Shown: positions 33,358 through 43,950, counted from the first letter of the stretch. The stretch: 64,000 nucleotides of DNA from Pseudomonas sp. SJZ074 (GCF_007828215.1 NZ_VIUE01000002.1:1-64000); one strand, 5' to 3'. Notes: a model not told the origin generated them from the sequence alone. Program-made: numbers and translations.

Positions 33358-34050
33358 TCAGTCTTCCAAGGCAAACGCCACCGCTGCCCGCGCATGCAGA
33401 TGGGTAGTGTCGAGCAGGGGCAGAGCGCTGTGCTCGGGTTTGATCAGCAGGCCGATTTCCGTGCAGCCCAGGATGATCGCCTGGGAGCCACGGCGGGTCA
33501 GAGATTCGATGACCTGCTGGTAGACTTGGCGCGATGCCGGGTTGATCACGCCCACGCAGAGTTCGTCATAAATGATGCGGTGCACCGCCTGGCGCTCTTC
33601 AGCGTCGGGTACCAGCACGGTCAGCCCCTGGGCACTCAGCCGCTCCTTGAGAAAATCCTGCTCCATGGTGAACGCCGTGCCCAACAGGCCGACCGTCATG
33701 GTACCCCCGTCGAGGGCGGCCTGGCCGGTGGGGTCGGCGATGTGCAGAAAAGGAATCGAGATGGCCGACTGGATCTGCGTCGCCACCTTGTGCATGGTGT
33801 TGGTACACAGCACCACGCACTCGGCGCCTCCGGCTTGAAGGCGTCGTGCGGCATCCACCAGAATGGCTGCGGCATCGTCCCAGCGCCCGGCATGCTGAGC
33901 CTGTTCCACCGGGCCGAAGTCGACGCTGTGCATCAACAGTTGCGCCGAGCGCAACGGCCCGAGCCGGTCCCGTACCTGCTGATTGATCAAGCGATAGTAT
34001 TCGGCGCTGGATTCCCAGCTCATGCCGCCGATAAGGCCGATGGTGCGCAT
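33358..34050 (-). CDS. Aspartate/glutamate racemase family protein
   Basis: A 230-residue protein starting at MRTIGLIGGMSWESSAEYYRLIN (the frame is open 34 codons further upstream, but GAGG supports 34050). The two catalytic cysteines of cofactor-independent racemases are present in ECVVLCTNTMHK and AIILGCTEIGLL. YgeA-like amino-acid racemase activity is likely; the amino acid is not determined. Confidence 0.88.
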   Translation of the reverse strand: MRTIGLIGGMSWESSAEYYRLINQQVRDRLGPLRSAQLLMHSVDFGPVEQAQHAGRWDDAAAILVDAARRLQAGGAECVVLCTNTMHKVATQIQSAISIPFLHIADPTGQAALDGGTMTVGLLGTAFTMEQDFLKERLSAQGLTVLVPDAEERQAVHRIIYDELCVGVINPASRQVYQQVIESLTRRGSQAIILGCTEIGLLIKPEHSALPLLDTTHLHARAAVAFALED

Positions 34051-34262
34051 TGGATGTCCTCGGGCAATGGCCTGTGTCGAGGGGACAGGCCTGCCTGGAG
34101 TCTCCAATTGTTCAAGTGCGGGGGCCAGCGGAAAATCAACTGTAACGCTCATCTTTCAGGTAAGTGTCACGGTGAGATCCGATAGAAAAGGCGAAGAAAG
34201 GCAGGTACCTCGATTTCCCGGCAAAGCACTTTCTACAGATTGACGATGCCTGTCAGTGTGCA

Positions 34263-35222
34263 TTATGGCTTCACCACCTGTTCTGCTTCGACATAGGTGA
34301 ACGAAGCCCTGCCGTTGAGACTGGTGGCGGGTGTCAGGCGAATGATCGGTATCACGAGTTTCGGATGGGTGGAGTTGTAGAAGTCACGTTGGTTGTATTG
34401 GGCGTCGGCCAGTCCCTCGCTATACCCTGCGATATAGAAGAATGCCAGGATCGGTAAACTGTTGGGCTGTCCCGGAGTCCAGGTTTTGACAATCATTTCG
34501 TTATGGTCGTGAAACACCTGTTGGGCGTAGTTTGGATGAGTCGCTGCTAACAACGCCCTGGCCCGCAATGATTCCCTGAAGGCAGGCCCGGCCAGGGTGT
34601 TGCGACCATCGCTGACGTCGAATCCGCACTGTTGAATAGGGTGTTGGGCATTAGGATCAGGATAGGTCCATACGTACACCCATTGCTCGGCGATGGTCAC
34701 GTTGTGGTATTGGCACAAATTACTGTGATAAGGATAATTTGCATGCGGTCCACACACTTGTAGGCGGCTTTGCGTCCAGGCATCCATCGGGTATGAACAC
34801 ATATATTGCAGATGGATTTTGTCCGCCGGCGCCTCGAGAACGGGATACACGATATAGCCGTTTTGATAGGCCCCACCAAAGTGACTGAAGTTGGTATCTG
34901 CCCGCATATAGGAAAAGGATACGCCGCCATTTTCCAACGAAATCGGGCTGGGGTCCCAGACTTTATATCTTTCGGCGGGGTCTTTTATGGTCAGTCGATG
35001 AACGACGCCCGAGCAGAGGAAGGCCGGTTGGGATTCTGAATGGTGACAGTTGGCGAAATTACGACCATAGAGTGTCGTCAGATAGGCTGCAGTCTCCGGT
35101 CCATTGAGCACCTGGCTGCCATTGATGTTGGTGATTTCAGGCGGCTGTGTCCCGAGTTGCGTGCAACCCACTGCCACAGCAACTAACAACAGACCGATGA
35201 ACTTCCGCATCAACGTATTCAT
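34263..35222 (-). CDS. Lipoprotein of unknown function, paralogue B
   Basis: About 319 residues from ATG 35222, or 315 from the second ATG at 35210. The N terminus MRKFIGLLLVAVAVGC has a lipobox (VAVGC), so it is probably membrane-anchored. I do not recognise a family. It is clearly homologous to the protein at 35333: both have PE/PDA...NG.QVL.G.ETA.(Y/F)LTTLY.R.F.NC..S.SQP(A/S)FLCSGV and end with YNQRDFYNST.PK...PIIRL.PATS...A.FTYV.A.QVVKP. The open frame continues upstream of 35222 into the remnant of a third copy. No good Shine-Dalgarno site is visible, so translation may depend on the upstream gene. Confidence 0.75.
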   Translation of the reverse strand: MNTLMRKFIGLLLVAVAVGCTQLGTQPPEITNINGSQVLNGPETAAYLTTLYGRNFANCHHSESQPAFLCSGVVHRLTIKDPAERYKVWDPSPISLENGGVSFSYMRADTNFSHFGGAYQNGYIVYPVLEAPADKIHLQYMCSYPMDAWTQSRLQVCGPHANYPYHSNLCQYHNVTIAEQWVYVWTYPDPNAQHPIQQCGFDVSDGRNTLAGPAFRESLRARALLAATHPNYAQQVFHDHNEMIVKTWTPGQPNSLPILAFFYIAGYSEGLADAQYNQRDFYNSTHPKLVIPIIRLTPATSLNGRASFTYVEAEQVVKP

Positions 35223-35330
35223 GGCGTTACCACTGGGTCCGTTGTGGAGTAAGTGGGGGGCATAGTTTGGACTGACAGCCGCTAGCAGGCTTCGGGTGCG
35301 CAAGGATCCTCTGAGCGCGGGTCCGGCTAA
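35223..35330 (-). pseudogene. Remnant of a third copy of the tandem lipoprotein family
   Basis: The 36 codons read LAGPALRGSLRTRSLLAAV..., continuing SPNYAPHLLHNG. They match an internal stretch of paralogue B (LAGPAFRESLRARALLAATHPNYAQQVFHDHN) and more weakly paralogue A (LAGPAFYQSLLSKSLVG...HN). The piece begins directly after the stop of paralogue A and is in frame with paralogue B. This is the expected scar of an unequal recombination or internal deletion in a tandem array. Confidence 0.75.
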
Positions 35331-35332
35331 AG

Positions 35333-36256
35333 CTAAGGTTTCACCACCTGATCTGCCGCGACGTAGGTGAACGTCGCACTTGCAGTGGCACTGGTGGCAG
35401 GAACCAAACGAATGATCGGCACTATGATTTTCGGATTGGTGGAGTTATAGAAGTCGCGTTGGTTGTATTGGGCATCGGCCAACCCCGCGTTGGTGCCCCC
35501 AGCGACAAAGAAAAACGCCATGATGGGAAAAGTGTTCGGCCGTCCCGGCGTCCAGGTCTTGATAATGATTTCGTTATGCTCTGCGAATCCCCTTTCTCCT
35601 ACCAGGGATTTGCTCAGCAATGATTGGTAAAAAGCGGGTCCCGCCAGGTGATTGCGATCATCACTGACATCGAATCCGCATTGGCGCAGGTATTCATTGC
35701 CACCCGGCATTGTCCACACGCCCAGCCATTGTTGCGCGGTGGTCACTCCGGCCACGTGGCAGGGGCGGCTTAGCGCAGGATAGTCCGCGGAAGCACCGCA
35801 GGGAGGGGTTCGGTACCAGCTCCAGGCATCCATCGGGTATGAGCACAGATAGTCCAGGTCAATCTTGTCAGGCGGCGCGCTGAAGATGGGATAGAGGATA
35901 TAACCGTCGCCGTTCCCCCATGCCAACCTCCCGAAATTGGCATCTGCCCGCAGATAGGAGAAGGACACTCCGCCACTGGTGATTGACGTTGGGCTTGGGT
36001 CCCAGACTTTGTATTTTCCTTCGGGGTCTTTCACCGTCACTCTGAGGGTGACCCCCGAACAGAGAAATGAGGGTTGAGAGTCGGAGTTGTTGCAGTTGGG
36101 AAATTTGCGATGGTAAAGCGTGGTCAGGAAACTGGCGGTTTCCGTTCCATCGAGTACCTGGACACCATTGATGCCGACGGCGTCAGGCGGCTCCGTCGCG
36201 ACCTGTGCGCAACCGACCACTAACGTGATTAACAGCAGCCCCAGTAGTTTACGCAT
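35333..36256 (-). CDS. Lipoprotein of unknown function, paralogue A
   Basis: A 307-residue protein with a signal sequence and lipobox in MRKLLGLLLITLVVGC and AGGAG before the ATG. It is homologous along its whole length to the protein encoded at 34263-35222. Shared cysteines (NC, LCSG, YLCSYPMDAW, QCGFDVSDDRN) suggest conserved disulfides outside the cytoplasm. NEIIIKTWTPGRPNTFPIMAFFFVAG and the LADAQYNQRDFYNST segment are the best-conserved parts. I recognise no enzyme motif and infer no function. Confidence 0.8.
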   Translation of the reverse strand: MRKLLGLLLITLVVGCAQVATEPPDAVGINGVQVLDGTETASFLTTLYHRKFPNCNNSDSQPSFLCSGVTLRVTVKDPEGKYKVWDPSPTSITSGGVSFSYLRADANFGRLAWGNGDGYILYPIFSAPPDKIDLDYLCSYPMDAWSWYRTPPCGASADYPALSRPCHVAGVTTAQQWLGVWTMPGGNEYLRQCGFDVSDDRNHLAGPAFYQSLLSKSLVGERGFAEHNEIIIKTWTPGRPNTFPIMAFFFVAGGTNAGLADAQYNQRDFYNSTNPKIIVPIIRLVPATSATASATFTYVAADQVVKP

Positions 36257-36326
36257 GATACGTTCTCCTGCGATGGACTTGCACTGTCCGGGTGTACCAA
36301 AACGGGTGTGACGTTGAAAGCCTGAG

Positions 36327-37715
36327 TCAGGCGGTCAATCTCAGAAACCATGAAAAGACAATCGGCGTACCCGTACCGGTTTCTCTGAGCGTCCAATTGA
36401 TCATGATGGGACGTCCCCGGTTTTCGCTGATCCAGGCAGGATCCACCCGCAGGTCGGTTTGGCTGGTGTTCGGTGTAATAGGAATTTCCTGGCCGTATCG
36501 GACCGTCACGCCGAACAGCGCCACTCTTGCGGAGTGGGCCGTGGAAAACATGGGGTGATAAGCCCGCAGATTGGTTTTGCTGCTATCGAGCGTGGGTTCC
36601 GGCAGCCGGTGTTTTTGCGCGGTAACGGTGAGGTTCAATCGGGCTGAAGGTAGATCCGTAATGGTCCCTGGCAGCCTGACGGTATACATGACGGCTGCTC
36701 CGGTGCCGATGCAGTCCACCACTTCGTTCCTGGGAATCTGGAAGGTCAGGGTCTGTCCGGCCTGAGAGACCGTCTGGATTTCACTGCCATAAGTCGAATT
36801 GCGCCCAATCCAGTACACCTTGACCTGCTGGTCCCGGGCTGAGCCGGTATAGTTGACTTCGACGGTGGCGAAGTCGGCGTAGTAGAAATCGATTTCGAAG
36901 TTCAGCCGTTCGCCGTTGAGCTCCCTGGCTTCCAGTACCTTGGGCCTTATCAGGTCCAGTGCCGGTTGGCGAACATGCACGTCAATGTAGGTCGTACGTG
37001 ACCATATGGCTTGTGGCCCGCTGGTATTACCGAGCAGATCCATCACCCTGTACTGCAAGGCGAACCTGGGATTGTCCTGCCAGAAGTCCGCGGTCCTCAG
37101 GATGATGTCCACGTTGCCGACACTGGCTTCGAAAGCGGTTACGGTGTGCCGTGTTTCCTGACTGTCACGATCAAGGGTAATGACGTCGTCCGCACGCATA
37201 TAGGGATAACTGATTTTCACTGATACCCCTTGGGCAGCCGTTGCCGCGTCCACGCCGTTGGCGATGACGTCGGCCGGCAGGGTCAGTGTCAGGTTCGGGT
37301 TATCACCGGGGCCGGATACTTCACCACCAGGGCGTGGCCGGTGAAGTAATACGGTCAAGGGCACCGATGTCTGAGGTGTCGTCTGATTGATACGCAGCAC
37401 ACTCAAGCGAATCTTATTGATGCCGTGACTCAGCAGATCGCCTTGGAGATACATATTGAAGGGGCTGTCTTTTTCACTATCGTCAATGGTTTTGTTCAAG
37501 ACGGGGACATCGGAATCACCCAGCAAGATACGGGCGTTATCACCCCCACTCTGTTGCGTCCAGGGATCGACCCGAAGTGTAAGAAGTCCATTGGCGAAGA
37601 GGCTGAGGGGAAGCCCGCCGTCCGGGTTCGCTGGATGCACAACCGATATCATGCCCGGGATCTGGACCGGATCGACGGCCTGGATGTCACTGTCTGTGTT
37701 CTGGCTGGTGGTCAT
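36327..37715 (-). CDS. Large protein of unknown function, beta-rich
   Basis: A 462-residue protein starting MTTSQNTDSDIQAVDPVQIP; the ATG at 37715 has AGGAG eight bases before it (a TTG seven codons earlier is less likely). There is no signal peptide. The sequence is rich in alternating hydrophobic and polar residues with repeated segments such as LPADVIANGVDAATAAQGVSVKISYPYMRADDVITLDRD and AVMYTVRLPGTITDLPSARLNLTVTAQ, which suggests several Ig-like beta domains. I know similar uncharacterised proteins in fluorescent pseudomonads but no function. It lies just upstream of the two lipoprotein genes on the same strand. Confidence 0.75.
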   Translation of the reverse strand: MTTSQNTDSDIQAVDPVQIPGMISVVHPANPDGGLPLSLFANGLLTLRVDPWTQQSGGDNARILLGDSDVPVLNKTIDDSEKDSPFNMYLQGDLLSHGINKIRLSVLRINQTTPQTSVPLTVLLHRPRPGGEVSGPGDNPNLTLTLPADVIANGVDAATAAQGVSVKISYPYMRADDVITLDRDSQETRHTVTAFEASVGNVDIILRTADFWQDNPRFALQYRVMDLLGNTSGPQAIWSRTTYIDVHVRQPALDLIRPKVLEARELNGERLNFEIDFYYADFATVEVNYTGSARDQQVKVYWIGRNSTYGSEIQTVSQAGQTLTFQIPRNEVVDCIGTGAAVMYTVRLPGTITDLPSARLNLTVTAQKHRLPEPTLDSSKTNLRAYHPMFSTAHSARVALFGVTVRYGQEIPITPNTSQTDLRVDPAWISENRGRPIMINWTLRETGTGTPIVFSWFLRLTA

Positions 37716-37961
37716 GCCATATGCTCCTGTGGCCAATCATTGTCGTGTCTATCGAATCGGCACCTGGCTTTATCAAAACCCTTCGCAGGGATGATTGACT
37801 ACTGTCAGGTCTGACAGGTGATGGGTGTAAAGCCCACCGTTCGTCAAATTCTCTCGGTCGTCCAAAAAACGGTACTCTGATGCCCGAGCAGGCAAAAAGC
37901 CGCTCATTGGCTATACCTGTAGTGCCCAGCCCCGTCTCGTGTGGCTTACAGGAGTGGCAGC

Positions 37962-38633
37962 ATGAAGTTCGCATCGTTGATTGGCGCCGTATGCATGACC
38001 TCGTCCGCTTTGACCGGGTGCTCCAGCACGACTACCCAGCCGGATGAGTACTCCGGTTTCCTGGGTGATTACAGCCGGCTCAAGGAGGAAAAATCACCGT
38101 CGGGTGCCGAGGTCATGCGTTGGCTCGATCCGAAGATTGACCTGGGCAACTACACCCGTCTGTATATCGAACCGACACAGCTCTATCCCAAGCCGCAGCC
38201 AACCGTGAAGATCCCCCAGGCGACGCTGTCCGGCATCACGGGCTATTACGATCAGGCGCTCAAGCGCGAGGCGGGAAAGTCATTGCCCTTGGCGACGGGG
38301 CCTGGACCGGGTGTGTTGGTGATACGTGCGGCCATCACCGCAGTCAGTAGCAAGACCGAAGGCTTGAAGCCCTATGAGGTGGTGCCGATTGCACTGGTGG
38401 CGGCCGCCGTCAGTACCGCCAGCGGTATTCGCGACCAGGAAACCACGCTGGGCACCGAGGCGGTGTTCCTCGATGGAGGTAACAACGCAGTGCTCGCCCA
38501 GGTGGTGCGCAAGGGCACGGGCAGGCCATTGTCCAACGAGTCTCAGGTGATGAAACCCGATGACGTCAAGGGCGTCATCGATGGGTGGGCGGCGGATCTG
38601 CACCAGTCGTTTCTCAAGCTCAAGGCGAAATAA
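37962..38633 (+). CDS. DUF3313 family lipoprotein
   Basis: A 223-residue protein with signal peptide and lipobox (MKFASLIGAVCMTSSALTGCSS). The ATG at 37962 is preceded by AGGAG; earlier in-frame starts lack such a site. DEYSGFLGDYSRLKEEKSPSG, YTRLYIEPTQLYPKPQP, VLVIRAAITAV and the C-terminal VKGVIDGWAADLHQSFLKLK are typical of DUF3313, a set of Gram-negative outer-membrane lipoproteins of unknown function. Confidence 0.85.
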   Translation: MKFASLIGAVCMTSSALTGCSSTTTQPDEYSGFLGDYSRLKEEKSPSGAEVMRWLDPKIDLGNYTRLYIEPTQLYPKPQPTVKIPQATLSGITGYYDQALKREAGKSLPLATGPGPGVLVIRAAITAVSSKTEGLKPYEVVPIALVAAAVSTASGIRDQETTLGTEAVFLDGGNNAVLAQVVRKGTGRPLSNESQVMKPDDVKGVIDGWAADLHQSFLKLKAK

Positions 38634-38638
38634 TGCCT

Positions 38639-38655
38639 TTGTGGGAGCGGGCATC
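38639..38655. repeat. Half REP remnant
   Basis: Only tgtgggagcgggc of the usual REP remains, six bases after the DUF3313 stop. Confidence 0.5.
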
Positions 38656-38747
38656 ATGACTTTTTATGTCCAGCCATAGGTCGCGGCGGCATTTCATGGT
38701 TAACTCCGGCCTCGACCTTTTTCAAACATGTCAGAAGGAATCCGCTC

Positions 38748-39248
38748 ATGGCTCAAGTCACCCTCAAAGGCAACCCGGTTCAAGTCAACGGCCAGTTGCC
38801 GCAAGCCGGTTCCAAGGCGCCAGCCTTTTCCCTGGTTGCCGGCAATCTGTCGGACGTTTCCCTTAAGGATTTCGCCGGCAAGCGTAAGGTGCTGAATATT
38901 TTCCCAAGCGTCGACACCCCGACCTGCGCCACGTCCGTGCGCAAATTCAATGCCCAGGCCAACGAGCTGAACAACACTGTCGTGCTGTGCATCTCCGCTG
39001 ACCTGCCGTTCGCCCAGGCGCGTTTCTGCGGCGCCGAAGGCCTGGAGAACGTTCAGAACCTTTCCACCCTGCGCGGTGCCGAGTTCATCCAGAACTACGG
39101 CGTGGCCATTGCCGACGGCCCGCTGAAGGGCCTGACCGCACGTGCCGTGGTCGTGCTGGACGAAAACGACACCGTGCTGCACAGCGAACTGGTCAAGGAA
39201 ATCGCCGAAGAGCCAAACTACGACGCTGCACTCGCTGTCCTGAAATAA
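38748..39248 (+). CDS. tpx: Thiol peroxidase
   Basis: A 166-residue 2-Cys peroxiredoxin. Peroxidatic Cys60 lies in [11 protein letters not shown] and resolving Cys94 in [11 protein letters not shown], the Tpx arrangement. FPSVDT and [24 protein letters not shown] are also diagnostic. It reduces H2O2 and, in the family, preferably alkyl hydroperoxides, using thioredoxin, in the periplasm or cytoplasm depending on species; no signal peptide is seen here. It is monocistronic, with its own terminator. Confidence 0.96.
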   Translation: MAQVTLKGNPVQVNGQLPQAGSKAPAFSLVAGNLSDVSLKDFAGKRKVLNIFPSVDTPTCATSVRKFNAQANELNNTVVLCISADLPFAQARFCGAEGLENVQNLSTLRGAEFIQNYGVAIADGPLKGLTARAVVVLDENDTVLHSELVKEIAEEPNYDAALAVLK

Positions 39249-39280
39249 GTGCTCTGAATAGCGTATTTATTACAATTGTT

Positions 39281-39315
39281 AACGGCCTGGCCCTGTCCAG
39301 GCCGTTTTCTTTTGT
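39281..39315 (+). terminator. Rho-independent terminator of tpx
   Basis: The stem aacggcctgg / ccaggccgtt with a short loop is followed by ttctttt, 32 bases after the tpx stop. Confidence 0.88.
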
Positions 39316-39423
39316 ACTTCAAACGCTTAGCCTGCCAAGCGATACGTAAGCCCAAGGTAAATTGCCGGTAAAGGCGCTTTGCTAAATACCCGCCAGTGCT
39401 TATCGTTCAGCCTTCCATAAAAG

Positions 39424-40755
39424 ATGCCCACGCGCCCAATGGTTGATCACTCCATGCAATCCTCTGCTCCCCGCAATTCCCGTCGCTGGCTGTTGAGCCT
39501 GTTCATCGTGCTGGTCGTCGCGGTGTTGGCCTGGAAATTCTGGCCCTCCGGCGCGGATCACAAATCCACTACCGGGCAGAAGGCTGCCGCTGGGCACATG
39601 GGGCGTTCGGGCGGCATGCGGCCCGGGTTTGGCGGTGCGACGGGGCCGATCCCGGTTCGGGTGGCTGCCGCCGTCACCGGGGATTTCCCGTTGTATTACA
39701 AGGCATTGGGCACGGTCACGGCGCTCAATACCATCAACGTGCGCAGCCGGGTGGGCGGTGAGCTGGTCAAGATCGCCTTCGAAGAAGGGCAGATGGTGAA
39801 GGCCGGGGACCTGCTGGCCGAGATCGATCCGCGTCCCTACCAGAATGCCTTGCTGCAGGCCGAGGGGACATTGCTGCAGAACCAGGCCCAGTTGAAAAAC
39901 GCCCAGGTCGATCTTGAACGCTATCGCGGCCTGTATGCCGAGGACAGCATCGCCAAGCAAACCCTCGACACCGCTGCCGCGCTGGTGGGGCAGTATCAAG
40001 GTACTGTCAAGACCAACCAGGCGGCGGTCAATGACGCCAGGCTCAACCTGGAGTTCACCAAGATACGTGCGCCGATCTCCGGGCGTGTAGGTTTGCGGCA
40101 ACTGGACATCGGCAACCTGGTTGCGGCCAACGACACCACGGCCCTGGCGGTCATCACCCAGACCCAGCCCATCAACGTCGTGTTCACCCTCCCGGAAAAC
40201 AACCTCGACACAGTGCTCGCCCGCTACCGCAGCGGCGCGAAGCTGCCCGTCGAAGCCTGGGACCGTGGCGATGTGAAACTCCAGGCCAGCGGCGTGCTGC
40301 AGAGCCTGGACAACCAGATCGACATCACCACCGGCACCCTGAAGTTCAAGGCCCGCTACGATAACCGCGAGCAATCGCTGTTCCCCAATCAGTTCGTCAA
40401 CGTGCGCCTGTTGGCCGACACGCTCAAGGGGGTGGTCCTGGTGCCGACCGCCGCCATTCAGTTCGGTACCAACGGCACCTTCGTCTACGCCTTGGAGGGC
40501 GACAAGAAGGTCACCATCAAACCGCTCAAGATCGGCCCCAGTGACGGCGAAAATACCGTGGTCACGGAGGGACTGGCCGCCGGTGACCGGGTGGTGCTCG
40601 AAGGCACTGACCGCTTGAAGGAAGGCAGCGAAGTGGAGGTGGTCAACGACAGCCAGGAGGTGCCGACCACGCCGACCGAACACCTGCAAGGCAAGCCTGC
40701 GGCAGCCCCGGCTGAACCGGCCGGGGCCGACAAGGCGAAAAAGGGCAGCGCATGA
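39424..40755 (+). CDS. muxA: RND efflux membrane-fusion protein MuxA (MdtA)
   Basis: Up to 443 residues; ATG codons at 39424, 39439 (MVDHSMQ) and 39454 are all possible, and none has a strong ribosome site. An N-terminal membrane anchor (about 22-38) is followed by the lipoyl half-motifs ([44 protein letters not shown]), a helical hairpin and the beta-barrel domain ([27 protein letters not shown]). It links the MuxB/MuxC inner-membrane pump to OpmB. In P. aeruginosa MuxABC-OpmB exports aztreonam, novobiocin, macrolides and tetracycline. The stop overlaps muxB as ATGA. Confidence 0.93.
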   Translation: MPTRPMVDHSMQSSAPRNSRRWLLSLFIVLVVAVLAWKFWPSGADHKSTTGQKAAAGHMGRSGGMRPGFGGATGPIPVRVAAAVTGDFPLYYKALGTVTALNTINVRSRVGGELVKIAFEEGQMVKAGDLLAEIDPRPYQNALLQAEGTLLQNQAQLKNAQVDLERYRGLYAEDSIAKQTLDTAAALVGQYQGTVKTNQAAVNDARLNLEFTKIRAPISGRVGLRQLDIGNLVAANDTTALAVITQTQPINVVFTLPENNLDTVLARYRSGAKLPVEAWDRGDVKLQASGVLQSLDNQIDITTGTLKFKARYDNREQSLFPNQFVNVRLLADTLKGVVLVPTAAIQFGTNGTFVYALEGDKKVTIKPLKIGPSDGENTVVTEGLAAGDRVVLEGTDRLKEGSEVEVVNDSQEVPTTPTEHLQGKPAAAPAEPAGADKAKKGSA

Positions 40756-43700
40756 ACCTCTCGCGGCTGTTCATCCTGCGTCCGGTGGCCACCACCCTGA
40801 GCATGTTGGCCATTGTCCTGGCCGGCCTGATCGCCTATCGGCTGCTGCCGGTGTCGGCATTGCCCCAGGTCGACTATCCGACCATCCGCGTCATGACCCT
40901 GTACCCGGGCGCGAGCCCCGACGTGATGACCAGCGCCGTGACCGCGCCCCTGGAGCGGCAGTTCGGGCAGATGCCCGGCCTGACCCAGATGGCCTCCACC
41001 AGCTCCGGTGGCGCCTCGGTGATTACCCTGCGCTTCAACCTCGAGATCAACATGGATGTCGCCGAGCAGCAGGTGCAGGCGGCGATCAACGCGGCCACCA
41101 ATCTGCTGCCGACCGACCTGCCGGCGCCGCCGGTGTACAACAAGGTCAACCCGGCCGACACCCCGGTGCTGACCCTGGCGATCACCTCCAAGACCATGCT
41201 GCTACCCAAGCTCAACGATCTGGTCGATACGCGCATGGCGCAGAAGATCGCTCAGATCAGCGGCGTCGGCATGGTCACCATCGCCGGCGGCCAGCGCCAG
41301 GCGGTACGGATCAAGGTCAACCCCCAAGCCCTGGCGGCCAACGGCCTCAATCTGGCGGACGTGCGCACCCTGATCGGCGCTTCCAACGTCAATCAGCCCA
41401 AGGGTAACTTCGACGGCGAGACCCGGGTATCGATGCTCGATGCCAACGATCAGTTGACCTCGCCCAAGGACTACGCCGAGCTGATCCTGGCCTACGCCAA
41501 CGGCGCACCGTTGCGGCTCAAGGACGTGGCACAGATTGTCGATGGCGCCGAGAACGAGCGCCTGGCCGCCTGGGCCAACGAGAACCAGGCCGTACTGCTG
41601 AACATCCAGCGTCAGCCGGGGGCCAACGTCATTGAAGTGGTGGACCGGATCAAGGCGCTGTTGCCGAGCATCACCGACAACCTGCCGGCCGGCCTGGACG
41701 TCACCGTGCTCACCGACCGCACCCAGACCATCCGCGCTTCGGTCACCGACGTGCAGCATGAATTGCTGATCGCCATTGCCCTGGTGGTCATGGTGACGTT
41801 CCTGTTCCTGCGCCGTTTCAGCGCCACCATCATCCCGTCGGTGGCCGTGCCGCTGTCGTTGATCGGTACGTTCGGCGTGATGTACCTGGCGGGGTTCTCC
41901 ATCAACAACCTGACATTGATGGCCCTGACCATTGCCACCGGTTTCGTGGTGGACGATGCCATCGTCATGTTGGAGAACATCGCCCGTTACATCGAGGAGG
42001 GCGACAGCCCGTTGCAGGCGGCGCTCAAGGGTGCGAAGCAGATCGGTTTCACGCTGGTTTCCCTGACCCTGTCGCTGATTGCGGTGTTGATCCCGCTGTT
42101 GTTCATGGCCGACGTGGTGGGGCGGTTGTTCCGTGAGTTCGCCATCACCCTGGCCGTGGCGATCCTGATTTCCCTGGTGGTGTCCCTGACCCTGACCCCG
42201 ATGATGTGCGCGCGCTTGCTCAAGCGTGAGCCAAAGGAGGATGAGCAGGGGCGTTTCTACCGCGCCAGCGGGGCGTGGATCGACTGGCTGATCGCCGCCT
42301 ATGGTCGCAAGCTGCAATGGGTGCTCAGGCATCAGCCGCTGACCCTACTGGTGGCGGTCGGCAGTCTCGTGCTCACGGTGGTGTTGTATCTGGCCGTGCC
42401 CAAGGGGTTTTTCCCGGTACAGGACACCGGGGTGATCCAGGGCATTTCCGAGGCGCCGCAGTCGATTTCCTTCGCGGCCATGAGCGAACGCCAGCAAGCA
42501 CTGGCCAAGGTGATCCTTGCCGATCCGGCGGTGGAGAGTCTGTCTTCGTACATTGGCGTGGACGGCGACAACGCCACCCTCAACAGCGGCCGCCTGCTGA
42601 TCAATCTCAAGCCCCACAACAAGCGGGACGACAGCGCCAGCGAGATCATTGCCCGCCTGCAGCCGCAACTGGATCGCCTGGTGGGCATCCGCCTGTTCAT
42701 GCAGCCGGTGCAGGACCTGACCATCGAAGATCGGGTCAGTCGCACTCAGTACCAGTTCAGCCTATCGTCGCCGGACGCCGAATTGCTCACCCTGTGGAGC
42801 GGCCGCCTGGTGGAGGCCCTGGCCCGCCAGCCGGAACTGACCGACGTCGCCAGCGACCTGCAGGACAAGGGGCTCCAGGTCTATCTGGTGATCGACCGTG
42901 ACGCCGCTTCACGGCTGGGCGTGTCGGTGTCGAACATCACCGATGCGCTGTATGACGCTTTTGGCCAACGGCAGATCTCCACCATCTACACCCAGGCCAG
43001 CCAGTACCGGGTGGTGCTGCAGGCCCAGTCCGGGGAGAGGATCGGTCCCCAGGCCCTGGATCAGATTTACGTCAAGACCACCGATGGCGGACAGGTGCGG
43101 CTGTCGAGCCTGGCCCGGGTCGAGGAGCGTCAGGCCCAGTTGGCGATTGCCCACATCGGCCAGTTCCCGGCGGTGATGATGTCCTTCAACCTTGCGCCGG
43201 GCGTGGCCCTCGGGCATGGGGTGGAGGTGATCGAGAAGGTCCAGCACGAAATCGGCATGCCCGTAGGCGTGCAGACCGAATTCCAGGGCGCGGCCCAGGC
43301 GTTCCAGGCCTCGCTGTCGAGTACCTTGCTGCTGATCCTGGCGGCGGTGGTGACCATGTACATCGTGCTGGGCGTGCTGTACGAGAGCTACATCCACCCG
43401 ATCACGATCCTCTCGACCTTGCCCTCGGCCGCCATCGGTGCCTTGCTCGCGTTGATCCTGAGCGGCAACGACCTGGGCATGATCGCGATCATCGGCATCA
43501 TCCTGCTGATCGGCATCGTCAAGAAGAACGCGATCATGATGATCGACTTCGCCCTCGATGCCGAGCGCAACCAGGGTGTAGATCCGCAGACGGCGATCTA
43601 CCAGGCGGCGTTGCTGCGCTTCCGCCCGATTCTGATGACCACCCTGGCGGCCTTGTTCGGCGCGGTGCCGCTGATGCTCGCCACCGGGTCCGGCGCGGAA

Positions 43701-43847
43701 CTGCGCCAGCCCTTGGGGCTGGTGATGGTGGGCGGGTTGCTGGTGAGCCAGGTGCTGACGCTGTTTACCACGCCGGTTATCTACCTGGCGTTCGATCGGT
43801 TGGGACGGCGGTTTACTCGAACCGACACTAGCGAGGTGTCGGTATGA
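40752..43847 (+). CDS. muxB: RND multidrug transporter MuxB (MdtB)
   Basis: A 1031-residue proton-driven RND permease with 12 predicted helices and two large periplasmic loops. [34 protein letters not shown] (TM2-3) and the TM4 segment [19 protein letters not shown] carry the conserved Asp pair for proton relay; [18 protein letters not shown] and [18 protein letters not shown] mark the C-terminal half. MdtB/MuxB proteins work as a heteromer with MuxC. This is the first of two RND genes in the operon. Confidence 0.94.
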   Translation: MNLSRLFILRPVATTLSMLAIVLAGLIAYRLLPVSALPQVDYPTIRVMTLYPGASPDVMTSAVTAPLERQFGQMPGLTQMASTSSGGASVITLRFNLEINMDVAEQQVQAAINAATNLLPTDLPAPPVYNKVNPADTPVLTLAITSKTMLLPKLNDLVDTRMAQKIAQISGVGMVTIAGGQRQAVRIKVNPQALAANGLNLADVRTLIGASNVNQPKGNFDGETRVSMLDANDQLTSPKDYAELILAYANGAPLRLKDVAQIVDGAENERLAAWANENQAVLLNIQRQPGANVIEVVDRIKALLPSITDNLPAGLDVTVLTDRTQTIRASVTDVQHELLIAIALVVMVTFLFLRRFSATIIPSVAVPLSLIGTFGVMYLAGFSINNLTLMALTIATGFVVDDAIVMLENIARYIEEGDSPLQAALKGAKQIGFTLVSLTLSLIAVLIPLLFMADVVGRLFREFAITLAVAILISLVVSLTLTPMMCARLLKREPKEDEQGRFYRASGAWIDWLIAAYGRKLQWVLRHQPLTLLVAVGSLVLTVVLYLAVPKGFFPVQDTGVIQGISEAPQSISFAAMSERQQALAKVILADPAVESLSSYIGVDGDNATLNSGRLLINLKPHNKRDDSASEIIARLQPQLDRLVGIRLFMQPVQDLTIEDRVSRTQYQFSLSSPDAELLTLWSGRLVEALARQPELTDVASDLQDKGLQVYLVIDRDAASRLGVSVSNITDALYDAFGQRQISTIYTQASQYRVVLQAQSGERIGPQALDQIYVKTTDGGQVRLSSLARVEERQAQLAIAHIGQFPAVMMSFNLAPGVALGHGVEVIEKVQHEIGMPVGVQTEFQGAAQAFQASLSSTLLLILAAVVTMYIVLGVLYESYIHPITILSTLPSAAIGALLALILSGNDLGMIAIIGIILLIGIVKKNAIMMIDFALDAERNQGVDPQTAIYQAALLRFRPILMTTLAALFGAVPLMLATGSGAELRQPLGLVMVGGLLVSQVLTLFTTPVIYLAFDRLGRRFTRTDTSEVSV

Positions 43848-43950
43848 CGGCGCGAGCGGCAAGCGGCAAGCGGCAATCTGCAAGAGAAGAGCAGGGTCGA
43901 CGTAGGCCTTTAGCTCGCCGCTTGAAGCTTGCGGCTTGGAGCTATCGCCC
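43848..43950. repeat. Imperfect palindrome between muxB and muxC
   Basis: The 103-base gap contains tandem gcggcaa units (about 43858-43878, agcggcaagcggcaagcgg) facing a complementary arm (about 43912-43940, with cgccgcttgaagcttgcgg). It can fold into a long hairpin inside the operon transcript. The tandem caagcggcaagc type is a dispersed repeat in P. fluorescens genomes. Confidence 0.7.
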
